This document shows, in pieces, positions 54,214 to 62,993 of a DNA stretch of 64,000 bases. Below the pieces are notes generated by a model. It was not told the DNA's origin, searched no databases, and saw nothing but the letters and a program-made list of their open reading frames with translations. The stretch lies in assembly GCF_000160875.1 (NCBI RefSeq), contig NZ_GG700802.1, forward strand, positions 44,357 through 108,356, given 5' to 3'. This stretch comes from Lactobacillus iners DSM 13335. Its GTDB lineage: Bacteria; Bacillota; Bacilli; Lactobacillales; Lactobacillaceae. Numbering within the stretch: the first letter of the stretch is position 1; the number at the start of each line of letters is the position of its first letter. A program made the position numbers and the translations under genes.

Positions 54214-54576
54214 ATCGGAAAAATAAGAATACATAATATTGTGGTTTATACACATAATGGAGTTTTTGCAGAAGAAAAAATTTTGGGTCAAAGGTTAGAA
54301 ATTGATTGTGAAATATCTTATCCGATTGAACAAAAAGTAATTCATGATAGCTTATCTGAAACAATAAGTTACGTTGATATTTATGAATTAATAGTAAAAT
54401 ATGCACAAGAGCAAAGTTTTAATTTAATTGAAACTTTAGCAAATAAATTGGCAGATAAGATTTTATCTGAATATAGCATGATAATTTCTGTTCAATTGAA
54501 AGTAAGAAAATACGGTGTTCCTATGGCTGGAGCTTTTGATGATATAGAAATAGAGGTTTTTAAAAAGCAAAAATGA
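54214..54576 (+). CDS. folB: Dihydroneopterin aldolase, apparently initiated at ATC
   Basis: About 120 aa; converts 7,8-dihydroneopterin to 6-hydroxymethyl-dihydropterin. GKIRIHNIVVYTHNGVFAEEK then LGQRLEIDCE and KYGVPMAGAFDDIEIEVFKK fit FolB. The first beta strand lies before GTG 54241, and an in-frame TGA stands at 54208-54210. Only CCT and ATC separate this stop from GGAAAA, so ATC 54214, nine nt after GGAG (54201-54204), is the only start keeping the strand. An ATC start, or an ATG mutated to ATC, is implied. First gene of the folate operon. Confidence 0.82.
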   Translation: MGKIRIHNIVVYTHNGVFAEEKILGQRLEIDCEISYPIEQKVIHDSLSETISYVDIYELIVKYAQEQSFNLIETLANKLADKILSEYSMIISVQLKVRKYGVPMAGAFDDIEIEVFKKQK

Positions 54577-55088
54577 AGTCAAAAGCATATTTGAGTGTGG
54601 GAAGTAATATTGGTGATAGACTTAATAATATAGTCCAAGCCGTCAATTTATTGCGAAGTAATAAACATATCTATAATGTAACAGTATCTTCAGTATATGA
54701 AACCGAACCGGTAGGCAATGTTGAACAGCAGAATTTTTATAATATAGGTATTAAGATAGAGACAGATTTAGATCCTTTTTTACTATTAGAAGCATTACAT
54801 GATATAGAGCAAAAATTACATCGAAAGAGATTGGTTCGTTGGGGACCTAGGACTATTGATTTAGATATTATTGATTATGAAAATTATCAAATTAAAACTG
54901 ATATTTTGACGTTGCCCCACAAAGAAAGAGATAATAGGAAGTTTGTATTAGAACCATTGTTAGAGATTAGCAAAGATGATCCAGCATATCATAACCTATT
55001 ACAAGAAAAGATTAAGTGTACTAAAGATACGAATTGGATCAAAGTAGTACAGCAAAGTGAGGTATTTAATGAATCAACAAAAAATTGA
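54573..55088 (+). CDS. folK: HPPK, 6-hydroxymethyl-7,8-dihydropterin pyrophosphokinase
   Basis: 171 aa; transfers pyrophosphate from ATP to the pterin. AYLSVGSNIGDR, YETEPVG, LVRWGPRTIDLDIIDY and LPHKERDNRKFVLEPL are family signatures. Overlaps folB by 4 nt. Confidence 0.93.
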   Translation: MKSKAYLSVGSNIGDRLNNIVQAVNLLRSNKHIYNVTVSSVYETEPVGNVEQQNFYNIGIKIETDLDPFLLLEALHDIEQKLHRKRLVRWGPRTIDLDIIDYENYQIKTDILTLPHKERDNRKFVLEPLLEISKDDPAYHNLLQEKIKCTKDTNWIKVVQQSEVFNESTKN

Positions 55089-55629
55089 ACATGCAGTTAG
55101 AGAATTATTAGTGGCAGTAGGTGAAGATCCTGATCGCAGTGGATTAGTAGAAACACCTAAACGAGTAGCTAAGATGTATCAAGAAATCTTTTCGTCACTC
55201 AATCATCGACCAGAAGACTTTGCAAATTATAAAAAATTTCATGTAGATAGTAATCCAGAAATGGTATCTATTAATCATATACCTATCTATTCTATGTGCG
55301 AGCATCATTTATTACCATTTTTTGGATATGCTGATATCGCATATATTCCTAACAATAATATGGTCTTAGGATTAAGTAAAATTCCGCGGCTAGTTGAATT
55401 TGTTAGCAAAAAGCCAACGATGCAAGAAAAGATTACTACTGATATTGTTAAACAATTAGCCAAATTCATTGATCCTAAAGGAATAGCAGTTGCTATTAAA
55501 GCACGGCATTTATGTATGGAAATGCGAGGTATTAATAAATATGGCCAATATACTTACACTTCAGACTATGCTGGCTTATTTAATGAAGATGATAGGTTAA
55601 AGCAAGAATTTTTAAATCAGCGAGGATAA
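55069..55629 (+). CDS. folE: GTP cyclohydrolase I
   Basis: 186 aa; first step of pterin synthesis. SMCEHHLLPF (Zn Cys-His-His), ADIAYIPNNNMVLGLSK, and RHLCMEMRGI (second Zn Cys). ATG 55069 follows GTGAGG inside the end of folK; earlier GTG 55057 is less likely. Confidence 0.95.
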   Translation: MNQQKIEHAVRELLVAVGEDPDRSGLVETPKRVAKMYQEIFSSLNHRPEDFANYKKFHVDSNPEMVSINHIPIYSMCEHHLLPFFGYADIAYIPNNNMVLGLSKIPRLVEFVSKKPTMQEKITTDIVKQLAKFIDPKGIAVAIKARHLCMEMRGINKYGQYTYTSDYAGLFNEDDRLKQEFLNQRG

Positions 55630-55634
55630 AATAT

Positions 55635-56897
55635 TTGCTAAGTTATGAAGAAATTATTTCGGGATTTAGTCAAAAAATGTTGGCAGGGGATCATAATCAT
55701 GTAGTTTTTTTACGTAACATAAAGAAAAGACTAGGTTCACCAGAGCAAGCTTTTAAAACTATTCATATTGCTGGAACTAATGGTAAAGGTTCAACGGGTA
55801 TGATGATTAAAGGCGTTTTAGAGCATGCAGGATATAAAGTAGGATATTTTAATAGCCCTGCTTTAATAGATGATCGGGAACAGATTTCTATTAATAATAT
55901 ATTGATTAGTAGAAATGATTTTGTAGCTACATACTATGAAATTTTAAATAAGTTAAGCCCAGATGAAAGTGCCAAGATTAGTGTATTTGAGTGGTGGACG
56001 TTGATTATGCTTGTTTATTTTGCTAATAAAAAAGTTGATTGGGCAGTGATTGAATGTGGCTTAGGTGGAACAGATGATGCAACTAATATTATAAATGCAC
56101 CAGAATATGCTATTTTTACGCATATTGCATTAGATCATATTCATATTTTAGGTGATACTGTAGAAAAGATTGCTAAAGCTAAGTCAGGAATTATTAAATA
56201 TGGAACGAAGGCTACTATTATGGCTCCTTTACAGCAAAAAGCTGCTGCTAATATTATCAAAGAAAAATGTAGTCAAGTCCAAGTGCCATTAATTTTATCG
56301 GATGATATAGCCAAAATTAAGGTTCATAATAGAAAAATAAATATAATTGCAACAGATTTCACATTGGAAAGTTCTTTTTCCTTATTGGGTGAATATCAAA
56401 GAGAAAATTTAAAAACAGTTATCGCTTTGGTTAAGCAATTAATGCGTGAAAAAGTTTTAATTAGTTTAATGCCTTTAAAGCAAATGTTGGAAACGATTAA
56501 AATACCAGCAAGGTGTGAAAAAATAGCCTCTTTACCTGATGTTCTTATAGATGGAGCACATAATCCAGATGCTGCATATAATCTTGCTCAAACTATCATC
56601 AGTTTGCGACATGGTCGTAGAGTGATTATGATTTTAGGATTTTTGAAGGATAAGAATTATCAAAAAATGATTCAAATTTATCAAGAAATATCGCATGATT
56701 TTATTTTGACAGAACCTGATAATCTACAACGCAAATTGCCTGTTGCAATTTTGGCTCAAAATTTCAACAACCATGTAGTGCAAGCTGTGAATGTAAGATC
56801 TGCTCTAAAAATAGCTCGTCAAAATGCTAAACCTGATGATCTTATTGTGGTTACAGGTTCATTTTATTTAGTGAAAGATTTAATAAACGATGATTAG
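55635..56897 (+). CDS. folC: Folylpolyglutamate/dihydrofolate synthase
   Basis: 420 aa; adds glutamate to dihydropteroate or folates. P-loop AGTNGKGSTG at ~47, FNSPALIDDREQI, and ECGLGGTDDATN. Start TTG 55635 after AGGATAAA. A second folC may exist elsewhere; here it belongs to the folate operon. Confidence 0.92.
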   Translation: MLSYEEIISGFSQKMLAGDHNHVVFLRNIKKRLGSPEQAFKTIHIAGTNGKGSTGMMIKGVLEHAGYKVGYFNSPALIDDREQISINNILISRNDFVATYYEILNKLSPDESAKISVFEWWTLIMLVYFANKKVDWAVIECGLGGTDDATNIINAPEYAIFTHIALDHIHILGDTVEKIAKAKSGIIKYGTKATIMAPLQQKAAANIIKEKCSQVQVPLILSDDIAKIKVHNRKINIIATDFTLESSFSLLGEYQRENLKTVIALVKQLMREKVLISLMPLKQMLETIKIPARCEKIASLPDVLIDGAHNPDAAYNLAQTIISLRHGRRVIMILGFLKDKNYQKMIQIYQEISHDFILTEPDNLQRKLPVAILAQNFNNHVVQAVNVRSALKIARQNAKPDDLIVVTGSFYLVKDLINDD

Positions 56898-57489
56898 TAA
56901 TAAAATGAATTTTGTTATAGCAAGTAATAATATCAAAAAAGCTAAAGAATTAGAGAATATTTTATATCATTTAGGATATCAAAGTATAATTTATAGCGAA
57001 TTGATGCCTTATATTCAGTTTCCTAATGAGCAAAATAATAGTTTGGAGCAAAATGCCTGTATGAAAGCAGAATTTATTAGTCATTATTTGAATAATGAAC
57101 TGGTTATAGCTGATGATACAGGATTATATTTAGATGCTTTTCCACAAGAATATGGTGTTAGTACCAAAAGACAATTGATGAAAGAATGTAAGAATGGTAA
57201 TTTTAATCAATATTTGCTCAATAAGGTTAAAGAAAAAGATAGAAAGATGACTTTGAGGTCTGTAGTCGCATTAGCTCAAAATGGTGTCATAATTGCTAAA
57301 GGAGCAGGTAAAATGCGGGGTAAAATTGCTTTAGAGGAATTAGGAAATATGTCGACAGGTTTTGACAAAATAGTAATTCCTGATGGATCTACTAAAACAC
57401 TAGCTCAAATTGATTGGAACACTCGCTTTTTATATTTGCATCGAGCAATAGCACTGCAGAATCTTTTAAAGAAAAGGAATTTTAGTTAA
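56890..57489 (+). CDS. RdgB/HAM1-family NTP pyrophosphatase in the folate operon
   Basis: 199 aa: NFVIASNNIKKAKELENIL and LVIADDTGLYLDAFP are the HAM1/ITPase signature regions. In related lactobacilli such a gene sits in the folate cluster (called xtp3 in L. plantarum) and may remove pyrophosphate from dihydroneopterin triphosphate, the otherwise missing FolQ step. Housekeeping clearing of non-canonical NTPs is the alternative. Overlaps folC by 8 nt and ends one base into folP. Confidence 0.85.
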   Translation: MISNKMNFVIASNNIKKAKELENILYHLGYQSIIYSELMPYIQFPNEQNNSLEQNACMKAEFISHYLNNELVIADDTGLYLDAFPQEYGVSTKRQLMKECKNGNFNQYLLNKVKEKDRKMTLRSVVALAQNGVIIAKGAGKMRGKIALEELGNMSTGFDKIVIPDGSTKTLAQIDWNTRFLYLHRAIALQNLLKKRNFS

Positions 57490-58625
57490 TGGAAATAAAA
57501 GAAATTAAATATGACAAAATAAATATTGAGGGACTACCCTTACAAATTATCAAGAGAGATATTTTGCAAAGACAAGAGATTGTCTTGTCTTGGCAGGGTA
57601 TTGAATGTGTGGAAAATAAAATAATAGATTTTTTGAATCATTTTGATATTCCGCTTTTTAGATGCGAAAATACTATTCAATTTCTTTTTCCAATAACTGC
57701 TTTAAAAATATTTGCAGCTAAATCTAAAATATTATGGCCAGATGATGAAAAATTAGCATTAAGTATTGATACAATTATTAAATCTCATTGCATTATTTGG
57801 AAAGCAGGTCGTTTTACTTTCGATATTACTGATAAGCCATTAGTTTATGGTATTTTAAATGTTACCCCCGACTCATTTTATGATGGTGGTCAATATTATG
57901 CACCAGAAGATATGAAAAAACACATTGCAAATATGGTTGATTCAGGTACAGATATTATTGAAGTAGGCGGACAAACTACTAAACCAGGAGGATATGTTGA
58001 AGTTAAGCCTGAAGATGAAATTATGCGGACGATTCCTGCTATTAAATTTATTCATGATAAATATCCTAATATAGCCATAGCTATTGATACTTATAAGCTA
58101 CCGGTAATGCAAGCTGCTATTGAAGCTGGGGTTGATATTATTAATGATGTTAGAGCATTTGATTCTTATCAAAAACGAGCATTAATGGCTAAAAGCAATG
58201 TGGGATTAGTTACTATGCATAGTAGCCGTGAACATGAGTATGATAATTTAAGTGATGAGATGATAAAATTTTTTAAAGATAATTTAAAAACACTTATAGA
58301 TGCGGACATTGATTTAAATAGAATTATTTTAGATCAAGGTATTGGTTATGCTAAGGTAGCTGATGGTTACCAAGATTATACGATGATGCGTAATCTGGAT
58401 CAGTTGAACAAATTTAATCGTCCTATTATGGTAGCAATATCACGTAAGGGATTTGGTAAAAAATTATTCAATTTGAATAAGGAAGATCGTTTACCTGTAA
58501 CATTAATAGCCGAATCGGCAATGTTTTTACGTGGTGGAAGAGTGATTAGAGCTCATGATATTGCAGAAACTTATCAATTAGTTAATATGTTAGATATCAT
58601 TAATCACAGTTATTGGTTTAGATAA
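57489..58625 (+). CDS. folP: Dihydropteroate synthase with N-terminal extension
   Basis: 378 aa; joins pABA to the pterin pyrophosphate and is the sulfonamide target. The TIM-barrel core starts near residue 114: GILNVTPDSFYDGG, EVGGQTTKPGG, AIDTYK, INDVRAFD, AISRKGFGKKLF and VIRAHDIAET. The first ~110 residues are an extra domain not needed for the barrel, present in lactobacillar homologues. No pabA/pabB/pabC accompany it, so pABA may come from outside or be made elsewhere. Confidence 0.92.
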   Translation: MEIKEIKYDKINIEGLPLQIIKRDILQRQEIVLSWQGIECVENKIIDFLNHFDIPLFRCENTIQFLFPITALKIFAAKSKILWPDDEKLALSIDTIIKSHCIIWKAGRFTFDITDKPLVYGILNVTPDSFYDGGQYYAPEDMKKHIANMVDSGTDIIEVGGQTTKPGGYVEVKPEDEIMRTIPAIKFIHDKYPNIAIAIDTYKLPVMQAAIEAGVDIINDVRAFDSYQKRALMAKSNVGLVTMHSSREHEYDNLSDEMIKFFKDNLKTLIDADIDLNRIILDQGIGYAKVADGYQDYTMMRNLDQLNKFNRPIMVAISRKGFGKKLFNLNKEDRLPVTLIAESAMFLRGGRVIRAHDIAETYQLVNMLDIINHSYWFR

Positions 58626-58639
58626 AAAAATATTTTTAT

Positions 58640-58668
58640 TTGCTAAAGATAGATTAAGGTAGTACAAT
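58640..58668 (+). promoter_or_regulatory. Promoter of the rplU operon
   Basis: TTGCTA (58640-58645), 17-nt spacer, TACAAT (58663-58668). Confidence 0.7.
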
Positions 58669-58675
58669 ATAGTAG

Positions 58676-58785
58676 TTGTATTTGTGGATTTATACCTCAC
58701 ATCTGCAACCGCACACAGATGGTTAGAAGTGAATCTAAAAAAGATTTCACCATTTCGTGGCGAGTCTAAGTATTTTTATGGAGGT
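58676..58785 (+). promoter_or_regulatory. Ribosomal protein L21 leader RNA
   Basis: About 110-nt structured 5' UTR between the promoter and rplU, with CATCTG/CAGATG arms, AGAAGTGAATCT...AGATTTCAC arms and CGTGGCGAGTC near the end, resembling the Firmicute L21 leader. L21 probably represses its own operon through it. Confidence 0.7.
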
Positions 58786-58791
58786 GTACGT

Positions 58792-59103
58792 ATGTACGCA
58801 ATTATTAAGACCGGTGGTAAGCAATATAAGGTTACTGAAGGTGCTAGCATTTTTGTTGAGAAACTTGATGTTGAAGAAGGCACTGTAGTAACTTTTGATG
58901 AAGTTATCCTTGTAAATGATGGTGAGTCAACTAAGATAGGAACTCCTGTTGTTAAAGGTGCTAAGGTGACTGCTAAAGTTGAAAAACAAGGCAAGGAAAA
59001 GAAAGTTGTAACTTTCAAATACAAGCCTAAGAAACATTCACATTCTAAGTATGGTCACCGTCAACCTTACACCAAGGTAATTATTGAAAGTATTGAAGCT
59101 TAA
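58792..59103 (+). CDS. rplU: Ribosomal protein bL21
   Basis: 103 aa of the 50S subunit: [27 protein letters not shown] and C-terminal [21 protein letters not shown] 58792 follows GGAGGTG; upstream frame lies in the leader. Confidence 0.97.
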   Translation: MYAIIKTGGKQYKVTEGASIFVEKLDVEEGTVVTFDEVILVNDGESTKIGTPVVKGAKVTAKVEKQGKEKKVVTFKYKPKKHSHSKYGHRQPYTKVIIESIEA

Positions 59104-59119
59104 TTAAGGGGGAAATAAT

Positions 59120-59419
59120 ATGATGATCGATAATCTTGTACAACTCAAGTTATTTGCCCACCACAAAGGTGGAGGTTCTACTACTAACGGTCGTAATTCA
59201 GCAGGTCGTCGTTTAGGTACTAAGCGTGCTGATGGTCAACAAGTTACTGCAGGTGCTATTATTTACCGTCAACGTGGTACTAAGATACATCCCGGAAAGA
59301 ACGTAGGTCGTGGTGGCGATGACACTTTATTTGCATTAACAGATGGTGTTGTTAAATTTGAACGTTTGGGTAAAGACCGTAAACAAGTTTCTGTTTACTC
59401 AGCTGAAGAAGCAAAATAA
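59120..59419 (+). CDS. rpmA: Ribosomal protein bL27 with cleavable N-terminal extension
   Basis: 99 aa. After an N-terminal extension ([13 protein letters not shown]) follows [20 protein letters not shown], the P-site-reaching N-terminus. The LxLFA-type motif is the Prp protease site that must be removed in Firmicutes. prp normally lies between rplU and rpmA, but here the gap is 16 nt, so Prp must be encoded elsewhere, replaced or lost. Confidence 0.96.
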   Translation: MMIDNLVQLKLFAHHKGGGSTTNGRNSAGRRLGTKRADGQQVTAGAIIYRQRGTKIHPGKNVGRGGDDTLFALTDGVVKFERLGKDRKQVSVYSAEEAK

Positions 59420-59426
59420 TTATTTA

Positions 59427-59463
59427 AAAAGCTAAACGTATTTTTTAACGTTTGGCTTTTTTT
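59427..59463 (+). terminator. Terminator of rplU-rpmA
   Basis: AAAAGCTAAACGT / ACGTTTGGCTTTT stem with T run. Confidence 0.85.
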
Positions 59464-59486
59464 ATCTACTTTGAGAGGTAAAAAGT

Positions 59487-60596
59487 ATGGATGCAAAGTC
59501 AAAATTATTAACTCTGATAAATGCTAGAATAGAAAAAGTTACAAAATTAATTAAAGAAAAAAATGCAGATGCCTTGATTATTATAAATCAAGCTAATTAT
59601 CGTTACCTAACAAATTTTACAGGTGAGGAAGCTGAACTTATTCTTTGTGCTAATGGTGACAGGATTTTGTTATCTGATTCTAGATTTGCTGGACAAATAA
59701 AAAAGCAAGCTCCTGGCGAAATGAAAGTAATTATGAAACATAAGAATTCAGTTAGCGAAATTACTGAGCAATTACGTCATCTATCTTTGAAAAAAGTTTT
59801 AGTTGAAGGTGAAGCTATTTCTGCTATTGATTATCAAAATTTGGTTAATAGTAATTCAGATATAGAATTTGAAATGGCCTTAGAGTTGGTTGAAGTTGCT
59901 AGAAATGTTAAAGATGAATTGGAATTGGATGCATTAAAACAAGCAATAGCCATTTCATCGCAGAGTTTTACAGAAATTTTGCCAATGTTACAACCGGGTG
60001 TAACTGAGCGTGAAATTGGAGCCAAGCTAGACTATTTATTTAAATTAAATGGTGGTGATGGCCCTTCTTTTGATACTATTATTGCTTCAGGATATCGCTC
60101 AAGTTGGGCCCACGGCGTAGCAAGTGATAAAAAATTACAAAAAGGCGAGCTTGTGGTAATTGATTTTGGTAGTTTTTATCATGGATATACTGCAGATATT
60201 ACACGTACAGTGGCTTTAGGCCAAGTTCCTGCTGAATTGCAAAAAATTTATAAGATTGTTTATGAAGCTCAAAAACAAGGAATTGCTACTGCTGTTGCTG
60301 GTAAGACCGGTGCTGATGTTGATAAGGCTGCTCGCGATTATATTTGTGAGCAAGGATATGGTCAATATTTTGGTCACGGAATTGGACATGGTATAGGGTT
60401 AGAAATACATGAGCTTTGTATGCCAGCTTTACCTTTTAGTAAGGAAGTTTTAAAAGATAATATGGCTATTACTGTAGAACCTGGAATTTATTTGCCAGAT
60501 TTTGGCGGTGTAAGAATAGAAGACGATATTTTAATTAATGGTAATTCGCCTGAGACGATGTCCAAGTTACCTAAAGAAGAATTGCTCGTTTTATAA
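59487..60596 (+). CDS. pepQ: Xaa-Pro dipeptidase/aminopeptidase (M24B)
   Basis: 369 aa, pita-bread metallopeptidase cutting X-Pro bonds. Metal ligands: VIDFGSFYHGYTADITRT (Asp, Asp), FGHGIGHGIGLEIHE (His), TVEPGIYLP (Glu) and VRIEDDIL (Glu). Stands before efp as in most Bacilli, where it is sometimes annotated ypdF/pepP. Confidence 0.92.
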   Translation: MDAKSKLLTLINARIEKVTKLIKEKNADALIIINQANYRYLTNFTGEEAELILCANGDRILLSDSRFAGQIKKQAPGEMKVIMKHKNSVSEITEQLRHLSLKKVLVEGEAISAIDYQNLVNSNSDIEFEMALELVEVARNVKDELELDALKQAIAISSQSFTEILPMLQPGVTEREIGAKLDYLFKLNGGDGPSFDTIIASGYRSSWAHGVASDKKLQKGELVVIDFGSFYHGYTADITRTVALGQVPAELQKIYKIVYEAQKQGIATAVAGKTGADVDKAARDYICEQGYGQYFGHGIGHGIGLEIHELCMPALPFSKEVLKDNMAITVEPGIYLPDFGGVRIEDDILINGNSPETMSKLPKEELLVL

Positions 60597-60679
60597 TTTT
60601 TATAAAAGTAATTTAATTACTATCAAAAGTTAACCAATATTTGATAAGATAGATGTATTAAGAAGTGAGGTAAGTTCCT

Positions 60680-61240
60680 ATGACTATGATTTCAGTTAAT
60701 GATTTTAAAAATGGTTTAACTATACAATATAATAATGATATTTGGCGTATTGTTGAATTTCAACATGTTAAGCCTGGTAAAGGCGGTGCATTTGTTAGAT
60801 CGAAGTTAAAGAGCCTAAAGACAGGTGCTGTTCAAGATTATACTTTCAGATCAACAGCTAAGGTTGAAGATGCAGATGTCCAGACTAAGACTATGCAATA
60901 TTTGTATAATGATGGTACTAGTTTTGTATTTATGGATATGGCAACATATGAGCAATTAGAAGTTCCAGAAACACAAGCTGAAGCTGAAGCTAAGTTTTTA
61001 AAAGAAAATATGGTTGTTAATATTATTATGCATGATGGTAAAACATTAGGTATAGAGGTTCCAAATACAGTTGATCTTGTAGTTAAAGAAACAGCACCTG
61101 CAACATCAACGGGTTCAGGCAAGCCTGCTACTATGGAAACTGGGTTAGTAGTTACTGTTCCAATGTTTATAAATGTAGGGGATGTTTTAACTATTAATAC
61201 TGCAGGAAATGGTTCTTATGTATCTCGTGCTAATAAATAA
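60680..61240 (+). CDS. efp: Translation elongation factor P
   Basis: 186 aa; relieves stalling at polyproline. Three beta domains; modification loop [19 protein letters not shown] with the loop Lys in KPGKG; C-terminal [17 protein letters not shown]. Start ATG 60680 (60686 possible). The polyproline-rich LPXTG protein in this window would be a client. Confidence 0.96.
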   Translation: MTMISVNDFKNGLTIQYNNDIWRIVEFQHVKPGKGGAFVRSKLKSLKTGAVQDYTFRSTAKVEDADVQTKTMQYLYNDGTSFVFMDMATYEQLEVPETQAEAEAKFLKENMVVNIIMHDGKTLGIEVPNTVDLVVKETAPATSTGSGKPATMETGLVVTVPMFINVGDVLTINTAGNGSYVSRANK

Positions 61241-61272
61241 ATTTTGATGGTATAGGAATAGAGGTTGGTATT

Positions 61273-61686
61273 ATGCCAGAAAGTTCAACAATTCTTTTAT
61301 CTAATAATGAAAATGGCGATGAAACTAGAGTAGATTTAGGTGTACTTGAGGTTATTTTAGGAATTGCTGCTAAAAAGGTTGATGGTGTTAATGAGATGCG
61401 TGGTTCCTTAAAAAGTAGTATTGATAAAATCTTTGGGCGTAGTAATCAAGGCAAAGGTGTCAGTTTAACTAATCGAAATGGTAATTTAATTGCTGACGTG
61501 TATGCCTATTTTGATTATGGTGTCAATGTGCCTAAAGTTGCATTAGAATTACAAAAGCAATTAGGATTGCAATTAGAGCAAATGACTAATTTGAAATTAG
61601 TGGAAACTAATATTCATGTGGTAGGTTTAATTTCAGAAGATGATAAGAATAATACTAAGGTAGAATATAAAGAGGTAAAAAACTAA
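61273..61686 (+). CDS. Asp23/Gls24-family protein (YqhY-like)
   Basis: 137 aa: VDLGVLEVILGIAAKKVDGVNEM, ADVYAYFDYGVNVPKVALELQKQL. Between efp and nusB, matching YqhY, which is linked to acetyl-CoA carboxylase control in Bacillus. Second Asp23 paralogue in the window. Its stop touches the nusB start. Confidence 0.92.
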   Translation: MPESSTILLSNNENGDETRVDLGVLEVILGIAAKKVDGVNEMRGSLKSSIDKIFGRSNQGKGVSLTNRNGNLIADVYAYFDYGVNVPKVALELQKQLGLQLEQMTNLKLVETNIHVVGLISEDDKNNTKVEYKEVKN

Positions 61687-62087
61687 TGACACAGCATGAT
61701 GTGAGAGTGATTGCAATGCAGGCATTGTATCTTGCCGATCAGGTACATGAACATGAAGATGTTGATGCTATCAAGAAAAAAACCATGGATGTACTTGATA
61801 TAAAAGAATTTCCCGATTATGCTTATGAAATTTTACAAGGTGTTATGAAAGAAAAAAGCTCAATTGATGCCAACTTAGCTAAGTATTTAAAAAAAGGTTG
61901 GACACTTGAGCGATTAAATAAAATCGATCTTGTTATTCTAGAAGTTGGACTATTTGAAATACAAAATAGTAAAGTGATTAAGCCAGTGTCTGCGTTAAAT
62001 GAAGCATTAAATATGTGTGATGAGTTTTCATCTGCAAAATCAAAAGGTTTTATTAATGGTATATTGGCTAACTTTATTGATAAATAG
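61686..62087 (+). CDS. nusB: Transcription antitermination factor NusB
   Basis: 133-aa all-helical factor for rRNA antitermination: VRVIAMQALYLADQ at the N-terminus, WTLERLNKIDLVILEVGLFE, and KGFINGILANFIDK. One-base overlap with the Asp23-like gene. Confidence 0.94.
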   Translation: MTQHDVRVIAMQALYLADQVHEHEDVDAIKKKTMDVLDIKEFPDYAYEILQGVMKEKSSIDANLAKYLKKGWTLERLNKIDLVILEVGLFEIQNSKVIKPVSALNEALNMCDEFSSAKSKGFINGILANFIDK

Positions 62088-62093
62088 GTGATT

Positions 62094-62123
62094 ATGAGGT
62101 CGGCAGTGCCGACCTCATTTTTT
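62094..62123 (+). terminator. Terminator between nusB and folD
   Basis: ATGAGGTCGGC / GCCGACCTCAT perfect stem with a 3-nt loop (AGT, shared G-C edges) and T run. Confidence 0.9.
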
Positions 62124-62138
62124 AAGGGGGATTTATAT

Positions 62139-62993
62139 TTGACTTTAATATTGGATGGTAAAGAGCCAGCAAAAAAAATAATAGATGAGCTTACATTAGA
62201 GGTAGAGCATTTAAAAGCTAAAAATATATTGCCTACATTTTGCGTAATTGAAGTTGGAGAAGATCCAGCAAGTAAAATATATTTACGCTTAAAACGTAAG
62301 CTTGCTAAGAAAATAGGTATTAACGAACAAACAATTAAATTCCCAGGTGACATCAGACAAGATGAATTAATAGACAAAATTAAGGAACTGAATGCAGATC
62401 CTCATGTGGATGCTATCATGGTTCAATTACCTATACCTGAACATATTAATACTCGACTAGTGTTGGAAGCAATTGATCCTACAAAAGATGCAGATGGATT
62501 CACTCCTTATAATCAAGGGCGGATGTGGCAAGGGCAAGTAAATATTATTCCTGCTACAGTGAGAAGTATTATGACTATACTAGATTATTATCAATTAAAT
62601 GTTGAAGGTAAAAATGCTTTAATTATTGGACGAAGTATTATTGTAGGAAAACCTGTTGCTAGTCAATTATTAGCTCGTAATGCTACTGTGACGATTGCAC
62701 ATTCTCACACTAGAAATTTACAAGAGCTTACCTTACTAAACGATATAATTATTTCAGATGTCGGTCGTGCACATCTAATTACTAAAAATATGGTAAAACC
62801 AGGTAGTATACTAATTGATGTTGGTATGAATAGAGAAAATGGTAAATTAATGGGAGATATAGAATATGATGATTGTTTGCCAATCGCTGAAGCTATTACT
62901 CCTGTACCTGGTGGAGTAGGTCCGTTGACGGTAGCCAATTTGATGAAACAAGTTATTATTTTAACTAAATTGAGGCATAATTATGGAAACTAG
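62139..62993 (+). CDS. folD: Bifunctional methylenetetrahydrofolate dehydrogenase/cyclohydrolase
   Basis: 284 aa; NADP-dependent interconversion of C1-folates. ILPTFCVIEVGEDPASKIYLRLK, VQLPIPEHI, DADGFTP, ALIIGRSIIVGKPVA and PVPGGVGPLT are signatures. The start is TTG 62139, 8 nt after AAGGGGG; the earlier ATG frame runs through the terminator. Overlaps xseA by 11 nt. Confidence 0.95.
   Translation: MTLILDGKEPAKKIIDELTLEVEHLKAKNILPTFCVIEVGEDPASKIYLRLKRKLAKKIGINEQTIKFPGDIRQDELIDKIKELNADPHVDAIMVQLPIPEHINTRLVLEAIDPTKDADGFTPYNQGRMWQGQVNIIPATVRSIMTILDYYQLNVEGKNALIIGRSIIVGKPVASQLLARNATVTIAHSHTRNLQELTLLNDIIISDVGRAHLITKNMVKPGSILIDVGMNRENGKLMGDIEYDDCLPIAEAITPVPGGVGPLTVANLMKQVIILTKLRHNYGN

Noticed and set aside
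54241..54576. folB starting at GTG 54241
   Set aside because: This would remove the first beta strand (KIRIHNIVV) that fits FolB, and the only good ribosome binding site lies upstream of ATC 54214.
58684..58791. N-terminal extension of L21
   Set aside because: It is the structured L21 leader RNA; L21 proteins begin MYAIIKTGG.
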